NCBI GenBank assembly: GCA_021555105.2
Contig: CP134604.1
Coordinates: 2,232,001-2,296,000 of the forward strand
Length of the DNA stretch: 64,000 bases
Direction: 5' to 3'
DNA from: Thalassospiraceae bacterium LMO-JJ14
GTDB lineage: Bacteria; Pseudomonadota; Alphaproteobacteria; Rhodospirillales; Casp-alpha2
Made by a program: the position numbers and the translations under genes. Of the stretch, positions 10,301 through 16,730 are shown piece by piece (within the stretch, counting starts at the first letter, position 1; each line of letters begins with the position of its first letter). The notes under the pieces are model-generated. The model did not search any database. It had not been told where the DNA came from and worked only from the letters and a program-made list of their open reading frames with translations.

Positions 10301-13205
10301 CGGAACCATAACCGGTGCGGGGACTCTGGATTTCACCGCGAGTGGTGCCGTTTTTGTTAATGAAGGCGTGATCGATGTCGCCGGTATAACTGCGGCAACT
10401 GTCGATGCGCTGAGCGTCGCAGGCAACATGGTCGCCACGGATAGCAGCGTCATCAACATCGATGTCGGCAACGACAGCGGCGGCGCGGTCAATGACAGCC
10501 TCAGCGTCAGCGGGGAGTTCACCATGGCCGGCACGCTGAATGCCAGCTTCATCAGCGGCAACACGCCGGTGGCGGGTGACATCTTCAACACCATCAGCTT
10601 CGGCACCGCGACGTCCGGCACCTATTTTGCCGAGATCGACGGCATGGAAGGCAACGGCGTGATCCTGCTGGATCCGACGTTCGGGGCCTCGTCGCTCACG
10701 TTGACTGCGGTCATCAACGCGATTTCCATAACCTCCGGAACAGACGTCCTCGCAGGTTCGTCGACGGCGGATTACGCCTATGGCGGCGCGGGTAACGACA
10801 TCCTTGAAGGCGAGGGCGGTGCGGACGTGCTGATCGGCGGCGCCGGCGATGACGTTATCCAGGTTTCCGACAACAGCTTCCACTTCATCTCGGGCGGGGA
10901 CGGTACGGATACGCTGGTGGCGCGCAACGGCCTCGATCTGAGTGCCGTGCGGAATGATATCGTCAGCGGTTTCGAGGTCGTCGAGCTTGGCTTCGGCGCA
11001 CTGACCCTGGATGCCGACGACGTGATGTCGATGACAGCCGGCACCAACGCCCTCACCGGGACCGAAAACACGCTGATCGTGACGCGTAACGATTTCGGCG
11101 AGGCCATCGATATCGGCACCGGCTGGGAGGCGGCTACAACAACGACGCTGACCGTCGATGGCGAGCTCAAAACCTTCGACAAACAGGTGCACAGCGTCAG
11201 CGGTGCGACGATTTACGTTCAACAGACGATCGCCAAACCGGATGATATGACAGCCGCCCTGGGTATCAAGATTGCCGGCGAGTTCAGCGGCGACAGTTCC
11301 GGTTATTCGGTGAGCAGTGCCGGGGATATCAATGGTGACGGGTTCGGTGATTTTATCATCGGCGCACCTCTTGGGGATCGGGATCAAACGGCGGACATCG
11401 CCGATACCGGGGCTGCTTACGTCGTCTTCGGCGCGGCGAGCGGACTGACGGATATCGATCTGACGGATATCAGCATCGGTGACGGCACCCTTGGTTTCAA
11501 ACTGGAGGGCGGAAGTGCCGGTGACGGAGCGGGCGTATCGGTTTCGTTGCTCGGTGACGTTAACGGCGACGGCTTCGACGATATTATCGTCGGCGCGGAT
11601 TATGCCGGGGTGAACGACGAAGGTGCCGCATACGTTGTGTTCGGCAAGGATACGGGCTTTGCCAATGCCTATAACCTCGAAGCGCTTGGCAGTGCCGGAT
11701 TCAAGATCAGCGGTGTGTTAACGGATGACTATGCCGGAACGTCCGTCGGCGGACATGGCGATATCAATGGCGACGGCCTGGACGACATCATCGTTGGCGC
11801 CCGCCAAGATGTGTCTAATGCCGGCCAGGCTTATGTCATCTACGGTGCGACGTCGCTCGGCACGGATTTGTCGACCAGTGCCATAACCGGCGCCGTCGGC
11901 ACGACGATTTCCGGCGTAAGTGCCGATGATTTGGCCGGTGTTTCGATCGATATTGCCGGTGATATCAACGGCGACGGGTATGACGACATGATTGTCGGCA
12001 CTCTGAATGCAGAGGAGGCCTACGTTCTGTTCGGCAAGGACGGCGGGCTCGGCAGCAGCTACGACCTGTCCACCGTGGACGGCAATACCGGGTTCCGTAT
12101 TACGGCAACGGTCGGTGCCGGGTTGTTGGGCGCATCGGTTTCCGGCCTCGGTGACATTAACGGCGACGGATATGACGACATGATTGTTGCCGCGGCTAGT
12201 GCCGATACACCGACCGGTATCGCTTCCGGTGCGGCGTATGTGGTGTTCGGCAAGGCGGCAGGCTATACGGCGGCGCTCGATGTGGACGATCTTGACGGCA
12301 GTGATGGCTTCCGGATTCAAGGATCGGAAGCCTATGCAGGTGTCTTTAGCGTTGCGGGTGCGGGCGATTTCAACGGTGACGGGTTCGACGACATGATCGT
12401 CAGTTCGCCGCTCACGGATGCGAACACCGGTTCCGCCTATGTTGTCTTTGGCTCGGGTGACGGGTTTGCTGCCGATATCTCGCTCGGCGACTTGTCCGCC
12501 GAGCAGGGCGTCCGGTTGAGCGGCAGTTATGCTGGAGACAATCTCGGCATTTCCGTGAACAGCGCCGGCGATATTAACGGCGACGGATTCGATGATCTGA
12601 TCCTCGGCGCCTCTGGGACGGAATACTATTACAGCGGCGGCGAGGGGAATTCATACATCGTTTACGGCGGCGATTTCTCGGGCGAAGTCGATACTACTGG
12701 TTCGGAATATGACGATGTGCTGATCGGCTCCAGCGGTAATGACACATTGGATGGCGGCGAGGGGGGCTCAGACGTCCTGCGCGCCGGGGCCGGCGATGAC
12801 ACGCTTATCATCAGCAATAATTCGTTTACGCGGATCGACGGCGGCAGCGGTCAGGACACGCTTTATCTGCAAGGCGGCTTCGATCTCGATTTCACGTTAA
12901 TTTCAAACGGCCTGGTGACGGGCATCGAGCATATCGACATGGATAACGATATGCTGAATGTTCTCGACATCGACTTCGCCAGCGTGCTCGATATCGGTGA
13001 AGCGATCGATCAACTTGTGGGCGAGACGAACATGCTGGTGATATCCAAGGATGCAACTGACGAAGTCAACCTGATCGGCAACTGGACCGAGCGCGCCGAA
13101 CAACCGGCGGCAGCGGCCTCGCAAGGCTATACGGTCTTCGACAGCGACGATTCCAATGCCTCGGTGGCGATCCAGAATTCCCTGCCCGGCGGTGGGCTTG
13201 CCTGA
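1..13205 (+). CDS. Giant LamG/cadherin-like/beta-propeller/RTX surface or secreted protein (5' end outside window)
   Basis: The frame is open from base 3, and the codons before the first ATG (165) already encode LamG sequence (NDGEWHHIAYSYD), so the true start lies upstream and the gene is partial. Over about 4,400 residues the order is: ten LamG/concanavalin-type modules (each ends in a VRVWDDVRT-like motif plus a W-x-L/F 'GYW' strand), cadherin-like modules after modules 2, 4, 7 and 10, a seven-repeat propeller at 7425-8575, a beta-solenoid passenger-like stretch (about 8716-10690), RTX repeats, seven FG-GAP repeats, and a second RTX module. I found no cysteine, and the composition is Asp/Gly/Thr-rich, as in RTX proteins exported by type I secretion. 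No secretion genes are in the window. Likely a calcium-dependent adhesin or matrix protein; the function is inferred from domains only. Confidence 0.9.
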   Translation, partial: GQPNLEVAGSGGIDVFTLSANSTNDGEWHHIAYSYDASTQTFAAYLDGAPAGGTMTLNQDIGTFAPDGNLQIGINRLGSANFNGEISDVRVWDDIRTSTEISDNYTSRLNGGEADLAAYYRLDQDGADSTPNGNDGTLTGTTLIYPSTSPTPIPFARSLEFDGSADYVSISGAPASMSAITYEAWIKPDTVSAYGNIVSKASDTFGTSFVIWSDGRLGLQTDGGSWTYSTSTVAANEWQHVAVSYDAAAAGGTMTFYIDGVKDNTITGVGGTIDPSTLFAIGSQDGDAAANLFNGNIADVRVWNDVRTDNEIRDGMTGYVDSNSTNLIANWRLNDDLGAVTAGTTITDSAGGIDGSIVGDPQFVDGAAPVYSYSFSTDEDIAVHGSLAATDAETASLTFTLDQDAGHGTVSIDSNGEFVYTPAGDYSGADSFRVKVSDGSATVTRTIAVSVEAVNDTPEILGAQTTSGTVQMDGVDDYIQVLHDPALNPGEGSFSVQLMADFRDTSSLQSLLSKGNATSSVEGWNVFIQSGYLYVRMGDGGVDAANKAELKYDLTGIDGWHEITFTLDRDNGTFDAYFDGSSTGWSQTAGRDNDPSGWNVSNTDPLLMGKTVSDTAFANTAIDEVRIWNTALSEAEVSNNTNTSLTGSENNLVAYWQFEADQQDTAAGTFADLTGNGHDAYLGALEAGDDAEPQFLIPPAQAMQFDGVDDKIVVLDNDQLSTGTNDFSVEAWVYRDTSGTENVIIDNRDSAFKGWMLGVSASDTLELAMEDANGNTSNVFSTATIPMGQWVHVAVTADRDGDATFYVNGVAGGTASIDTSPGSLTAVSNLLIGDTDTAGSTYDGWSGMLADVRIWDDVRDASEIGGDNFGHLQLPQEGLVGNWRLDDPSGTGEVVDYSGHDNTGTVSGATSVAVSQNIYESTITLDEDTPIVGTLQATDAEGDAVTWSLDAGPSNGTLSLLSNGTFKYTPASDYSGSDSFTATVTDANGASRSQVLTLSIGERVDAPQLLGISAHETVLQFDGASVLNAGRGDSDVLAITGDVTVEMWIQPSELKNAHLLAFGRADETLAGNVLYSLEMQASGALRFFHEDASLANVTPTTTATPLVAGEWAHVAATRDTNAGTVSFYVNGELLETIDYVGEASGGSASELLFGALDLSDDYAGLMDEVRVWNSVRTGDQIADAYQRHLSDDEIAQATDLVGYWDFDEKNVDGSYADLSGNGADTNPASTTDSDVAAHLLRYTTFDGTDDNVVIANDATQSATDVTVEAWFRADPNGTGSQRIITKETDGGGASEYSLLIDSSGYLTGWSGSTPLSGSTDLRDGEWHHAALVIESGIIGVGNIKLYLDGAEIDNSGLGLLIPAPSSSQPVVIGDFDNDDGYQENFQGDIGDVRIWDDVRTSGEISNNSTTVFSSSEPNLVGYYRLNDTGGTATVTDSSATGNDGTLQNGAFVAFDTAPLPVPVKGDALEFDGSSTYVSMGDVADVDGLAAMTVSAWVKPDTVGTHSIVSKYKDGDQGYLFRLRGDGDLDVILADESNPATQAFWTFDANYSAGEWAHVAFTVEMNGGSPVVKAFKNGVELGVVTSANTSEIDTANLNDTSASLQIGARQDGSGNPLDFFDGVIADVQMYNVSLGVSDIGTVMSGGKVALYDPVGSWPLNEGVGVAADDVAGNYNGTITGATWVDTAPDVYADHTFVDEGGFLRGEIGVADSDAGETFTFKVVDDTHFGELVVDPTTGAFEYEPVPNFTGEDTFTIRVTDSDGLYTEKTIAFEVNNVRDDAPVMDGYDGGSHISLADTETFVLPGVTTTPADFTIETWFRADGTQDAGDILFSAVGGTHDLGVKFNASGGLDGFVRDVDSVGPAVDVLDGDWHHVALRFDSADNGFEVVVDGQAGSSASKTFTNVGALTFGDVTTGLGLVGDIDEVRYWNTVRTDDEIKADMHTTVDPATTGLVAYLRADEGTGTTVADLTGNGNEATVPSGALVTDQHSTLALSHDARTSLSFSDADSSMASMGTVTIPDNALALTFWANVAASATENRIMEINDLSGSTPNPLMVSVGDEGEVFVEIYDGTTTVTLNAGNGWNYGEWTHFGVSYDGTDLELYIDGTLAATEDASALNMAGVSGSMFLGVDVDGEDAGFTGELSDMMLWNTDLPEAAVRTAMLGRVPAATTDELIGAWPMDDGLTGSAYDASGNGYTGSLTNVTVSSEVPPQPGNASGMDFDGATGFVKIADDGVGDNPLALKGDMTVEFWVNPESFGAGRVFSFSGEATTDDAPNNSLYELYITTGGNVQWVQENGAGSDESISPFTSTGIALDAWSHVALVRDASAQTITLYVDGTAVGSPVSYTAHPTGGDNGELFIGVNGGMQHFFDGQIADVRVWDDVRTPVEISSNLNHELVGGEEGLVGYWPLSEGTDRTVRDLSHNAADGDMHGGANWVDASTVVTDVGSMVQGRIYAQDMDSDPLTYELVGAQSVTNTGETQVNSTAASDQLDPSVGALVDGGYVIAWTSTGQDEGATLGVYAQRYDALGNAVGSEFLVNSTTANNQEHPDVIGLSDGGFAIAYTHYHDATFLEGAYVTIYNEDGTVRASQFSASQVTGVSELYPNIVELADGNLLVTFSDVTNADVKFSIVSSADGSPVTNGDIAATADNEDALQVTALPDGGFLAVWENVTNETIEAQRFDATGAAVSRDGVTAGADVYQINFGTPTNVGNTNVAVLDDGNVAIAWLQNDGVDTDVRYRVFDSTGTPLSAFSSTSALATADSSDGQNQIDLAVLSDGGFVVGWKENNEVLGQKFDANGTKIDGEFSLNTTTAGIQKTPALAGLLDGSFVSAWNSGGGQDGDSEGVFAQRFDAPASLLQTQNGVVSIDQTGVYKYGGGSQGADTFTVKVTDPNGNVDYTTVTAGVLGTTTWIGGDGGGADDPSIAANWSNGLPDAYTVATIGDTANPPMLTTLGTFADETMTVGAIVNNGPDDLAIASGTILELAQPVASVISGGSLSLSGTITGEGSMTFGAASTFNFSEGTISTDGSIVVRGSANITGATTRTVDTTLVLAGTTTLGSAATINGTGNVEIAGTTTVSGTGSTISNDLYIAPTGTLQITATANNNIDLTGSSVVNAGLILLGGSSTNTLDIDITNATLRNEGTIQFTNTESAGVRNLRGNIENHGTIDVDANGQLIGSGGNSLLVDIRDGSIDIASGATLTVGSGSNVESIIVGPDTVLTGDGTLNFTTGNELMVDGSFVYTADMPALVMGSAVDIVSYDGGPVTFTVGAGATLDISNLAFTSDVELINYGTLTTSGAFDVFGSFTNMEGANLTATMGAVTNYWDFGDDVNNYGTITVTETDASTSFFQFNVAGGEQLNNHGTITIDQSGSSSGTTATFHADIHNYGTFNVNRSVDLNGSGSALHTNAGVIAIASGATLAFKAGDDLTNLESGTITGAGTLDFTASGAVFVNEGVIDVAGITAATVDALSVAGNMVATDSSVINIDVGNDSGGAVNDSLSVSGEFTMAGTLNASFISGNTPVAGDIFNTISFGTATSGTYFAEIDGMEGNGVILLDPTFGASSLTLTAVINAISITSGTDVLAGSSTADYAYGGAGNDILEGEGGADVLIGGAGDDVIQVSDNSFHFISGGDGTDTLVARNGLDLSAVRNDIVSGFEVVELGFGALTLDADDVMSMTAGTNALTGTENTLIVTRNDFGEAIDIGTGWEAATTTTLTVDGELKTFDKQVHSVSGATIYVQQTIAKPDDMTAALGIKIAGEFSGDSSGYSVSSAGDINGDGFGDFIIGAPLGDRDQTADIADTGAAYVVFGAASGLTDIDLTDISIGDGTLGFKLEGGSAGDGAGVSVSLLGDVNGDGFDDIIVGADYAGVNDEGAAYVVFGKDTGFANAYNLEALGSAGFKISGVLTDDYAGTSVGGHGDINGDGLDDIIVGARQDVSNAGQAYVIYGATSLGTDLSTSAITGAVGTTISGVSADDLAGVSIDIAGDINGDGYDDMIVGTLNAEEAYVLFGKDGGLGSSYDLSTVDGNTGFRITATVGAGLLGASVSGLGDINGDGYDDMIVAAASADTPTGIASGAAYVVFGKAAGYTAALDVDDLDGSDGFRIQGSEAYAGVFSVAGAGDFNGDGFDDMIVSSPLTDANTGSAYVVFGSGDGFAADISLGDLSAEQGVRLSGSYAGDNLGISVNSAGDINGDGFDDLILGASGTEYYYSGGEGNSYIVYGGDFSGEVDTTGSEYDDVLIGSSGNDTLDGGEGGSDVLRAGAGDDTLIISNNSFTRIDGGSGQDTLYLQGGFDLDFTLISNGLVTGIEHIDMDNDMLNVLDIDFASVLDIGEAIDQLVGETNMLVISKDATDEVNLIGNWTERAEQPAAAASQGYTVFDSDDSNASVAIQNSLPGGGLA
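7425..8575 (+). repeat. Seven-repeat propeller-like insertion inside a cadherin-like domain
   Basis: Seven copies of a roughly 50-residue unit with the core x-L-x-DGG-[FY]-x-[IV]-x-W can be counted: GALVDGGYVIAW, GLSDGGFAIAY, ELADGNLLVTF, ALPDGGFLAVW, VLDDGNVAIAW, VLSDGGFVVGW and GLLDGSFVSAW. Several are followed by an AQRxDAxG strand. The block interrupts a cadherin-like domain: its first half (GRIYAQDMDSDPLTYEL) ends just before and its second half (GVVSIDQTGVYKYGGG, then ADTFTVKV) resumes just after. A seven-bladed propeller is inferred from the repeat count. Confidence 0.7.
10770..10870 (+). repeat. First RTX (hemolysin-type calcium-binding) repeat block
   Basis: The translation holds GGxGxDxLxG-type nonapeptides (GGAGNDILEG, GGADVLIGG, GAGDDVIQV), the classic calcium-binding parallel beta-roll signature. 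A roughly 130-residue module follows (NSFHFISGGDGTDTLVARNG onward) that resembles the sequence after the second RTX block. Confidence 0.8.
11265..12670 (+). repeat. Seven FG-GAP (integrin-alpha-type) propeller repeats
   Basis: Seven copies of [LA]-G-x-S-V/I-x(3-4)-GD-[IVF]-NGDG-[FYL]-x-D-[DF]-[MIFL]-I-[VIL] lie between the two RTX modules. All seven keep the D-x-N-x-D-G-x-x-D calcium-binding loop, and most are followed by a YVVFG or YV[IL][FY]G strand. Seven is the number needed to close one integrin-type beta-propeller. Confidence 0.85.
12700..12870 (+). repeat. Second, C-terminal RTX repeat block
   Basis: RTX-like nonapeptides (SSGNDTLDGG, GGSDVLRAG, AGAGDDTLII) are followed by NSFTRIDGGSGQDTLYLQGG, a near copy of the segment after the first RTX block. 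The protein ends about 110 residues later. This position near the C-terminus is usual for type I secretion substrates. Confidence 0.8.
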
Positions 13206-13210
13206 TCGTC

Positions 13211-14350
13211 ATGCCGCCACGTAAAAAAACAGCCGCCAAGTCCAAGTCTCCGTCCAAGAAGACATCATCGGTAAAATCAAAACCGGGTGACAAAACGGGC
13301 ACGGACGACAGCGCCAAGAGCGTTGAGTTGATTACTTCACGCCATTTCGCTTCGTGGATGGCAGGGCAGGGCATCAGTCTTGCCTTCACTACCTATCAGG
13401 CATCGAAACTTTTTCTGATCGGCCTGACCCCGGAAGGGGAGATATCGGTATCCGAGCGGACCATCGATCGCTGCATGGGGATCGCTAGTTCGGGCCGCTC
13501 GCTCTACGTCGCCTCGAAATGGCAGATCTGGCGGTTCGAAAACGCCATGAACCCCGGCGAGCGCGCCGACGGGTACGACGCCGTCTATGTTCCCAAGGCG
13601 AGCCATGTGACCGGCGATGTCGATTGCCATGAAATGGCCGTCGACGGCGATGGTCGTCTGGTGTTCGTCAACACCCTGTTCAACAGTCTTTCGTATCTCA
13701 GCCGGGACTACAGTTTTTTCCCGGCATGGAAGCCCGATTTCATTTCGGCTTATGTACCCGAGGACCGCTGTCATTTGAACGGGGTTGCCATACAGGACGG
13801 CCGCCCTGCTTACGTGACGGCCGTATCACGCTCCGACATGGCGGATGGCTGGCGCGACCGGCGCAAGGACGGCGGCATTGTCATCGACGTCCGCAGCAAT
13901 GAAATCGTCTGCGAAGGCCTGTCGATGCCGCATTCGCCGCGCCTGCACGGCAAGACGCTGTGGGTGCAGGATTCAGGTACGGGATTTCTCGGCCGTGTCG
14001 ACGTGAATGCCAAGAATTTCGAACCCGTCGTGATGTGCCCCGGATTTCTGCGCGGTATGACCATCGTCGGCAATTTCGCCATTGCCTGCATTTCCAAGGG
14101 CAGGGAAGGACATACCTTCGGCGACCTGGCGCTGGAACAGAATCTGAAAGACCGTGACACCGACGCCCGCTGCGGTCTGGTCGTGATCGAACTGACGTCC
14201 GGCAATATCCTGCACTGGCTCAGGCTCGAAGGCCTGGTCGAGGAATTGTTCGGCGTGGCAGCCCTTCAGGGCGTGCTCAATCCCCGGGCCGTCGGCTTCA
14301 AAAGCGACGAGATCGCCCGCACCATCAGCCTGCCGCCCGATCTTAATTAA
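13211..14350 (+). CDS. TIGR03032 family protein (DUF4915-like)
   Basis: The 379-residue product matches the TIGR03032 family by its opening SRHFASWMAGQGISLAFTTY, the SLYVASKWQIWRFEN block and the internal PHSPR and GLVEELFGV motifs. The family has no firmly assigned function. The fold is probably propeller-like, judging from regularly spaced short strands. The first 33 residues are a lysine/serine-rich extension (PPRKKTAAKSKSPSKKTSS) with no signal peptide, so a cytoplasmic location is inferred. The ATG lies 5 nt after the stop of the giant RTX-type gene, so the two are almost certainly cotranscribed, which suggests a role in making, modifying or exporting the giant protein. Confidence 0.8.
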   Translation: MPPRKKTAAKSKSPSKKTSSVKSKPGDKTGTDDSAKSVELITSRHFASWMAGQGISLAFTTYQASKLFLIGLTPEGEISVSERTIDRCMGIASSGRSLYVASKWQIWRFENAMNPGERADGYDAVYVPKASHVTGDVDCHEMAVDGDGRLVFVNTLFNSLSYLSRDYSFFPAWKPDFISAYVPEDRCHLNGVAIQDGRPAYVTAVSRSDMADGWRDRRKDGGIVIDVRSNEIVCEGLSMPHSPRLHGKTLWVQDSGTGFLGRVDVNAKNFEPVVMCPGFLRGMTIVGNFAIACISKGREGHTFGDLALEQNLKDRDTDARCGLVVIELTSGNILHWLRLEGLVEELFGVAALQGVLNPRAVGFKSDEIARTISLPPDLN

Positions 14351-14436
14351 ACTGCAAAATTGATGACACGAAATGGATGCAGTTTATAATAAACATCCTG
14401 ATTGCTCATGCGCGTAAACGTGGAATGTATGTGGAA

Positions 14437-14910
14437 ATGAAAAAATCTGTTCGGTATGTCAGCGCGCTTCCATTTCTTTTGCTTACGCTACTATCGGGAT
14501 GTGTAGCAGGCGGCTATCAGTTTTTGCATTATGAGAATGTCAATTCCAGCGAATACCGTTTAGACCGGATGGCCTTCAAGCAAACGGGAGATTCTGTATC
14601 TGGAGAGGAAATTTGTGCAATCGAGGTTTATTCGAAATTTTATAACCGAGAAGGTAAACTGGCGGGTTGCGGGTATTTGGTGGATAAGTGTAGCGGTTGG
14701 ACGAGCAGCGAACTGACAGAAAAATGGTTCGCGAGCGCCACTTTGCTTCTCGATGGCAAGGAAATTTCCAACTCTGGTTTTTTCAGTCTGAATGATGTCG
14801 GCCCCAACAAGGGGCAGGCAACATGCGTCATTACCGAGAAGCCTTGGCAGTCGAATTATCATAACCAGCAACCGGTCTTTCGCGGTCAAGATGTTTCAGT
14901 CGCATACTGA
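14437..14910 (+). CDS. Hypothetical lipoprotein
   Basis: I do not recognise the family. From the ATG at 14437 the protein begins MKKSVRYVSALPFLLLTLL and then a lipobox LLSGC, a standard signal peptidase II site, so it should be a lipid-anchored envelope protein of 157 residues. The longer reading from 14377 would put 20 extra residues before the signal and is less likely. The mature part has four more Cys (EEICAIE, GCGY, DKCSGW, ATCVI), possibly disulfide-bonded in the periplasm. Base composition is visibly AT-richer than the flanking genes, suggesting a different origin. The next gene starts within about 20 nt. Confidence 0.6.
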   Translation: MKKSVRYVSALPFLLLTLLSGCVAGGYQFLHYENVNSSEYRLDRMAFKQTGDSVSGEEICAIEVYSKFYNREGKLAGCGYLVDKCSGWTSSELTEKWFASATLLLDGKEISNSGFFSLNDVGPNKGQATCVITEKPWQSNYHNQQPVFRGQDVSVAY

Positions 14911-14931
14911 TTGTCTGCTGGTTGCTGGTTA

Positions 14932-15888
14932 ATGCATTCCAGCGGCTTGAGGAATTCGCTAGGTGCGACCCTCATTGCTCTATGTGTATTCCTTTCTGCA
15001 TGTAGAGCAGGACTGCCTTACGATCCTGGCATCGAAAAATTCAACACGAAGCATTTCCTAAATGGCATGCATGCCTCTCCTGATGAGTGCGGTGCTTATA
15101 GGGATCGGTTGTGGGTCGTCGTTGAAGGAGAGGGATACTGCATAAGATATTTTGGAAGCAAACTCCAAAAGCCGACCGATATTCTCCAAGTATATCTATC
15201 CGGTGACTTGCCAGCCGGTGATATTTGGGCGTTGTACGATGAATATACACCGAGAACGCTGACGGCTTTTGCGAACGGTATCGCAGAGACCGGTAAAATT
15301 CCGACAATTGTTGTTGCACGACCGGGGACATTCGGTTCCTCCGGTGACCACAAAAAAGTCAGCCGATGGACAGGGCATGAAGCACGTATTCTCAATGCTG
15401 TGCTTAATGAGATGAAGAGCATATATGGGATAAAAAAATTCGGACTTGTCGGTCAGTCGGGCGGTGGGCATGTCGCTGCATATTTGCTGACGCTTCGCAC
15501 CGACATCAAGTGTGCAACGTTGGCATCGACACCTCTCTCTCTTGAGCATTACCGAAAGAACTGGAAGAGCGTGATCGATTTTTCGGATTTCGCGGAATAC
15601 TTTTGGGACCCGTTGATACATTGGCCTGATGTTAAACGCGATGAAAAGCGACGCATCCTCGTTATGAACGACAAGAAAGATCAAGTCGTGCCGTACGAAG
15701 GGGCGCGAGCATATGTGCAACGGGGCATGGCCAGAGGGCACAATGTATTTTTCATTGATGCCAAGGCGAAGGATAAGAACTTCCACGGCCTGGGAGTATG
15801 GGGACTGGCCGTAAACACCTTCTGCGTAAAGGGGCTATCCGATCAAGACATTCAAGAGAAAATTCAAATGGTGAACGGCAACTCCTAG
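14932..15888 (+). CDS. Alpha/beta hydrolase-fold lipoprotein
   Basis: The product carries a signal peptide ending in a lipobox (VFLSAC), so it is probably lipid-anchored. The body has alpha/beta-hydrolase features: a nucleophile elbow GLVGQSGGGH, a preceding strand-turn VVARPGTFGSSGDH, a late acidic loop (VMNDKKDQVVP) and a possible catalytic His near NFHGLG. The substrate is unknown; a secreted esterase or peptidase is inferred. I chose the ATG at 14932; a TTG at 14911, directly after the upstream stop, would only add seven polar residues. It forms a two-gene AT-rich unit with the preceding lipoprotein. Confidence 0.65.
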   Translation: MHSSGLRNSLGATLIALCVFLSACRAGLPYDPGIEKFNTKHFLNGMHASPDECGAYRDRLWVVVEGEGYCIRYFGSKLQKPTDILQVYLSGDLPAGDIWALYDEYTPRTLTAFANGIAETGKIPTIVVARPGTFGSSGDHKKVSRWTGHEARILNAVLNEMKSIYGIKKFGLVGQSGGGHVAAYLLTLRTDIKCATLASTPLSLEHYRKNWKSVIDFSDFAEYFWDPLIHWPDVKRDEKRRILVMNDKKDQVVPYEGARAYVQRGMARGHNVFFIDAKAKDKNFHGLGVWGLAVNTFCVKGLSDQDIQEKIQMVNGNS

Positions 15889-15894
15889 AAAGAA

Positions 15895-16488
15895 TTACCG
15901 GGCAAGGATCCGTTCGACGAATTCCAGCCGGTCCTGCCCCCACAGGGTTTCATTGCCGATGATGAAGAACGGTGCCCCCATGACACCGCGTTCGATCGCC
16001 GTGTCGGTGTCGGCTTCCCATTTCTGCGTGACGGACGGGCTGAGTGCCGCGGTGGACAGCAGCTTGCCGTCGAGACCGCACGAATCGGCGATCTCGATCA
16101 TGGTGTCGGTATCGGAAATGTCGCGTTCCTCGGCCCACACGGCGCGCATGATGGCGTGGCAGAAATCATAGACGTCTTTGCCTGTCTCCTGTGCGGCGAT
16201 GACCATGCCGGCGGCCAGCTTGTCAGAAACGGGGAAATGCTTCGGCTCCAGGTTAAGCGGCACGTTCCGGTATTCACGCCAGCGCCGGAGTTCCTGCATC
16301 CTGAGTGCCTTGCGCGCATCCGAGCGCTTGGCCAGCGGTAATCCGCCTGTGGCCCCGAATACACGTCCCAGATTGACCGGTATGTGGCGAATCTTCGCGC
16401 CGTGACGGTCGGCAATTTTCTTGAATTCGGCATCGCCCAGATAAGTCCAGGGGGAAACGAGGGTGAAATAGTAGTCGATGGTGGGCAC
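15895..16488 (-). CDS. 2-hydroxychromene-2-carboxylate isomerase family (DsbA/GST-kappa fold)
   Basis: The 197-residue product starts PTIDYYFTLVSPWTYLG and continues with RHIPVNLGRVFGATGGLPLAKR, characteristic of the DsbA-fold isomerases related to NahD and kappa-class GST. These use glutathione to isomerise aromatic catabolic intermediates. The active-site Ser is consistent with SPWTYLG, and there is no CxxC, so it is not a thiol oxidoreductase. The conserved VMGAPFFIIGNETLWGQDRL sits near the end. I chose GTG at 16488 because AGGAGAG lies just upstream at suitable spacing; the longer reading from 16524 lacks such a site. The in vivo substrate is unknown. Confidence 0.85.
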   Translation of the reverse strand: MPTIDYYFTLVSPWTYLGDAEFKKIADRHGAKIRHIPVNLGRVFGATGGLPLAKRSDARKALRMQELRRWREYRNVPLNLEPKHFPVSDKLAAGMVIAAQETGKDVYDFCHAIMRAVWAEERDISDTDTMIEIADSCGLDGKLLSTAALSPSVTQKWEADTDTAIERGVMGAPFFIIGNETLWGQDRLEFVERILAR

Positions 16489-16730
16489 GGGCACTCTCCT
16501 TTTTCGCGCGAAGTTTGCATACACTCTCGTGTTTATAGCGCTGCGGCAAGAGCACCGGTGTTGCGATTTTACAACGAATTCAAAATTCTCACTTTTTTTG
16601 CGTAATTTACGGTTTCTTCACGTTGACAGAAAAAACTGAGGTCCTAACCATTGTCACATAAGGGTCATTAAAGGCTCGGACGAGAAGTCCCCGGGGAGGC
16701 GCGTCGTGATACCGCATAGGGGGTTCGTAC

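Noticed and set aside
10119-11387. Long open frame on the minus strand (422 codons) opposite the giant gene
   Set aside because: It lies wholly antisense to a domain-rich real protein; the translation has no recognisable motif and reflects the high GC and codon bias of the plus strand.
11265-12670. CRISPR-like periodic repeats
   Set aside because: The periodicity is in a coding frame with degenerate codons and translates into FG-GAP repeats; there are no identical direct repeats with spacers.
14349-14385. AAACTGCA...TGCAGTTT inverted repeat as a terminator after the TIGR03032 gene
   Set aside because: The stem is only 8 bp with a 21-nt loop and weak base content; not convincing.
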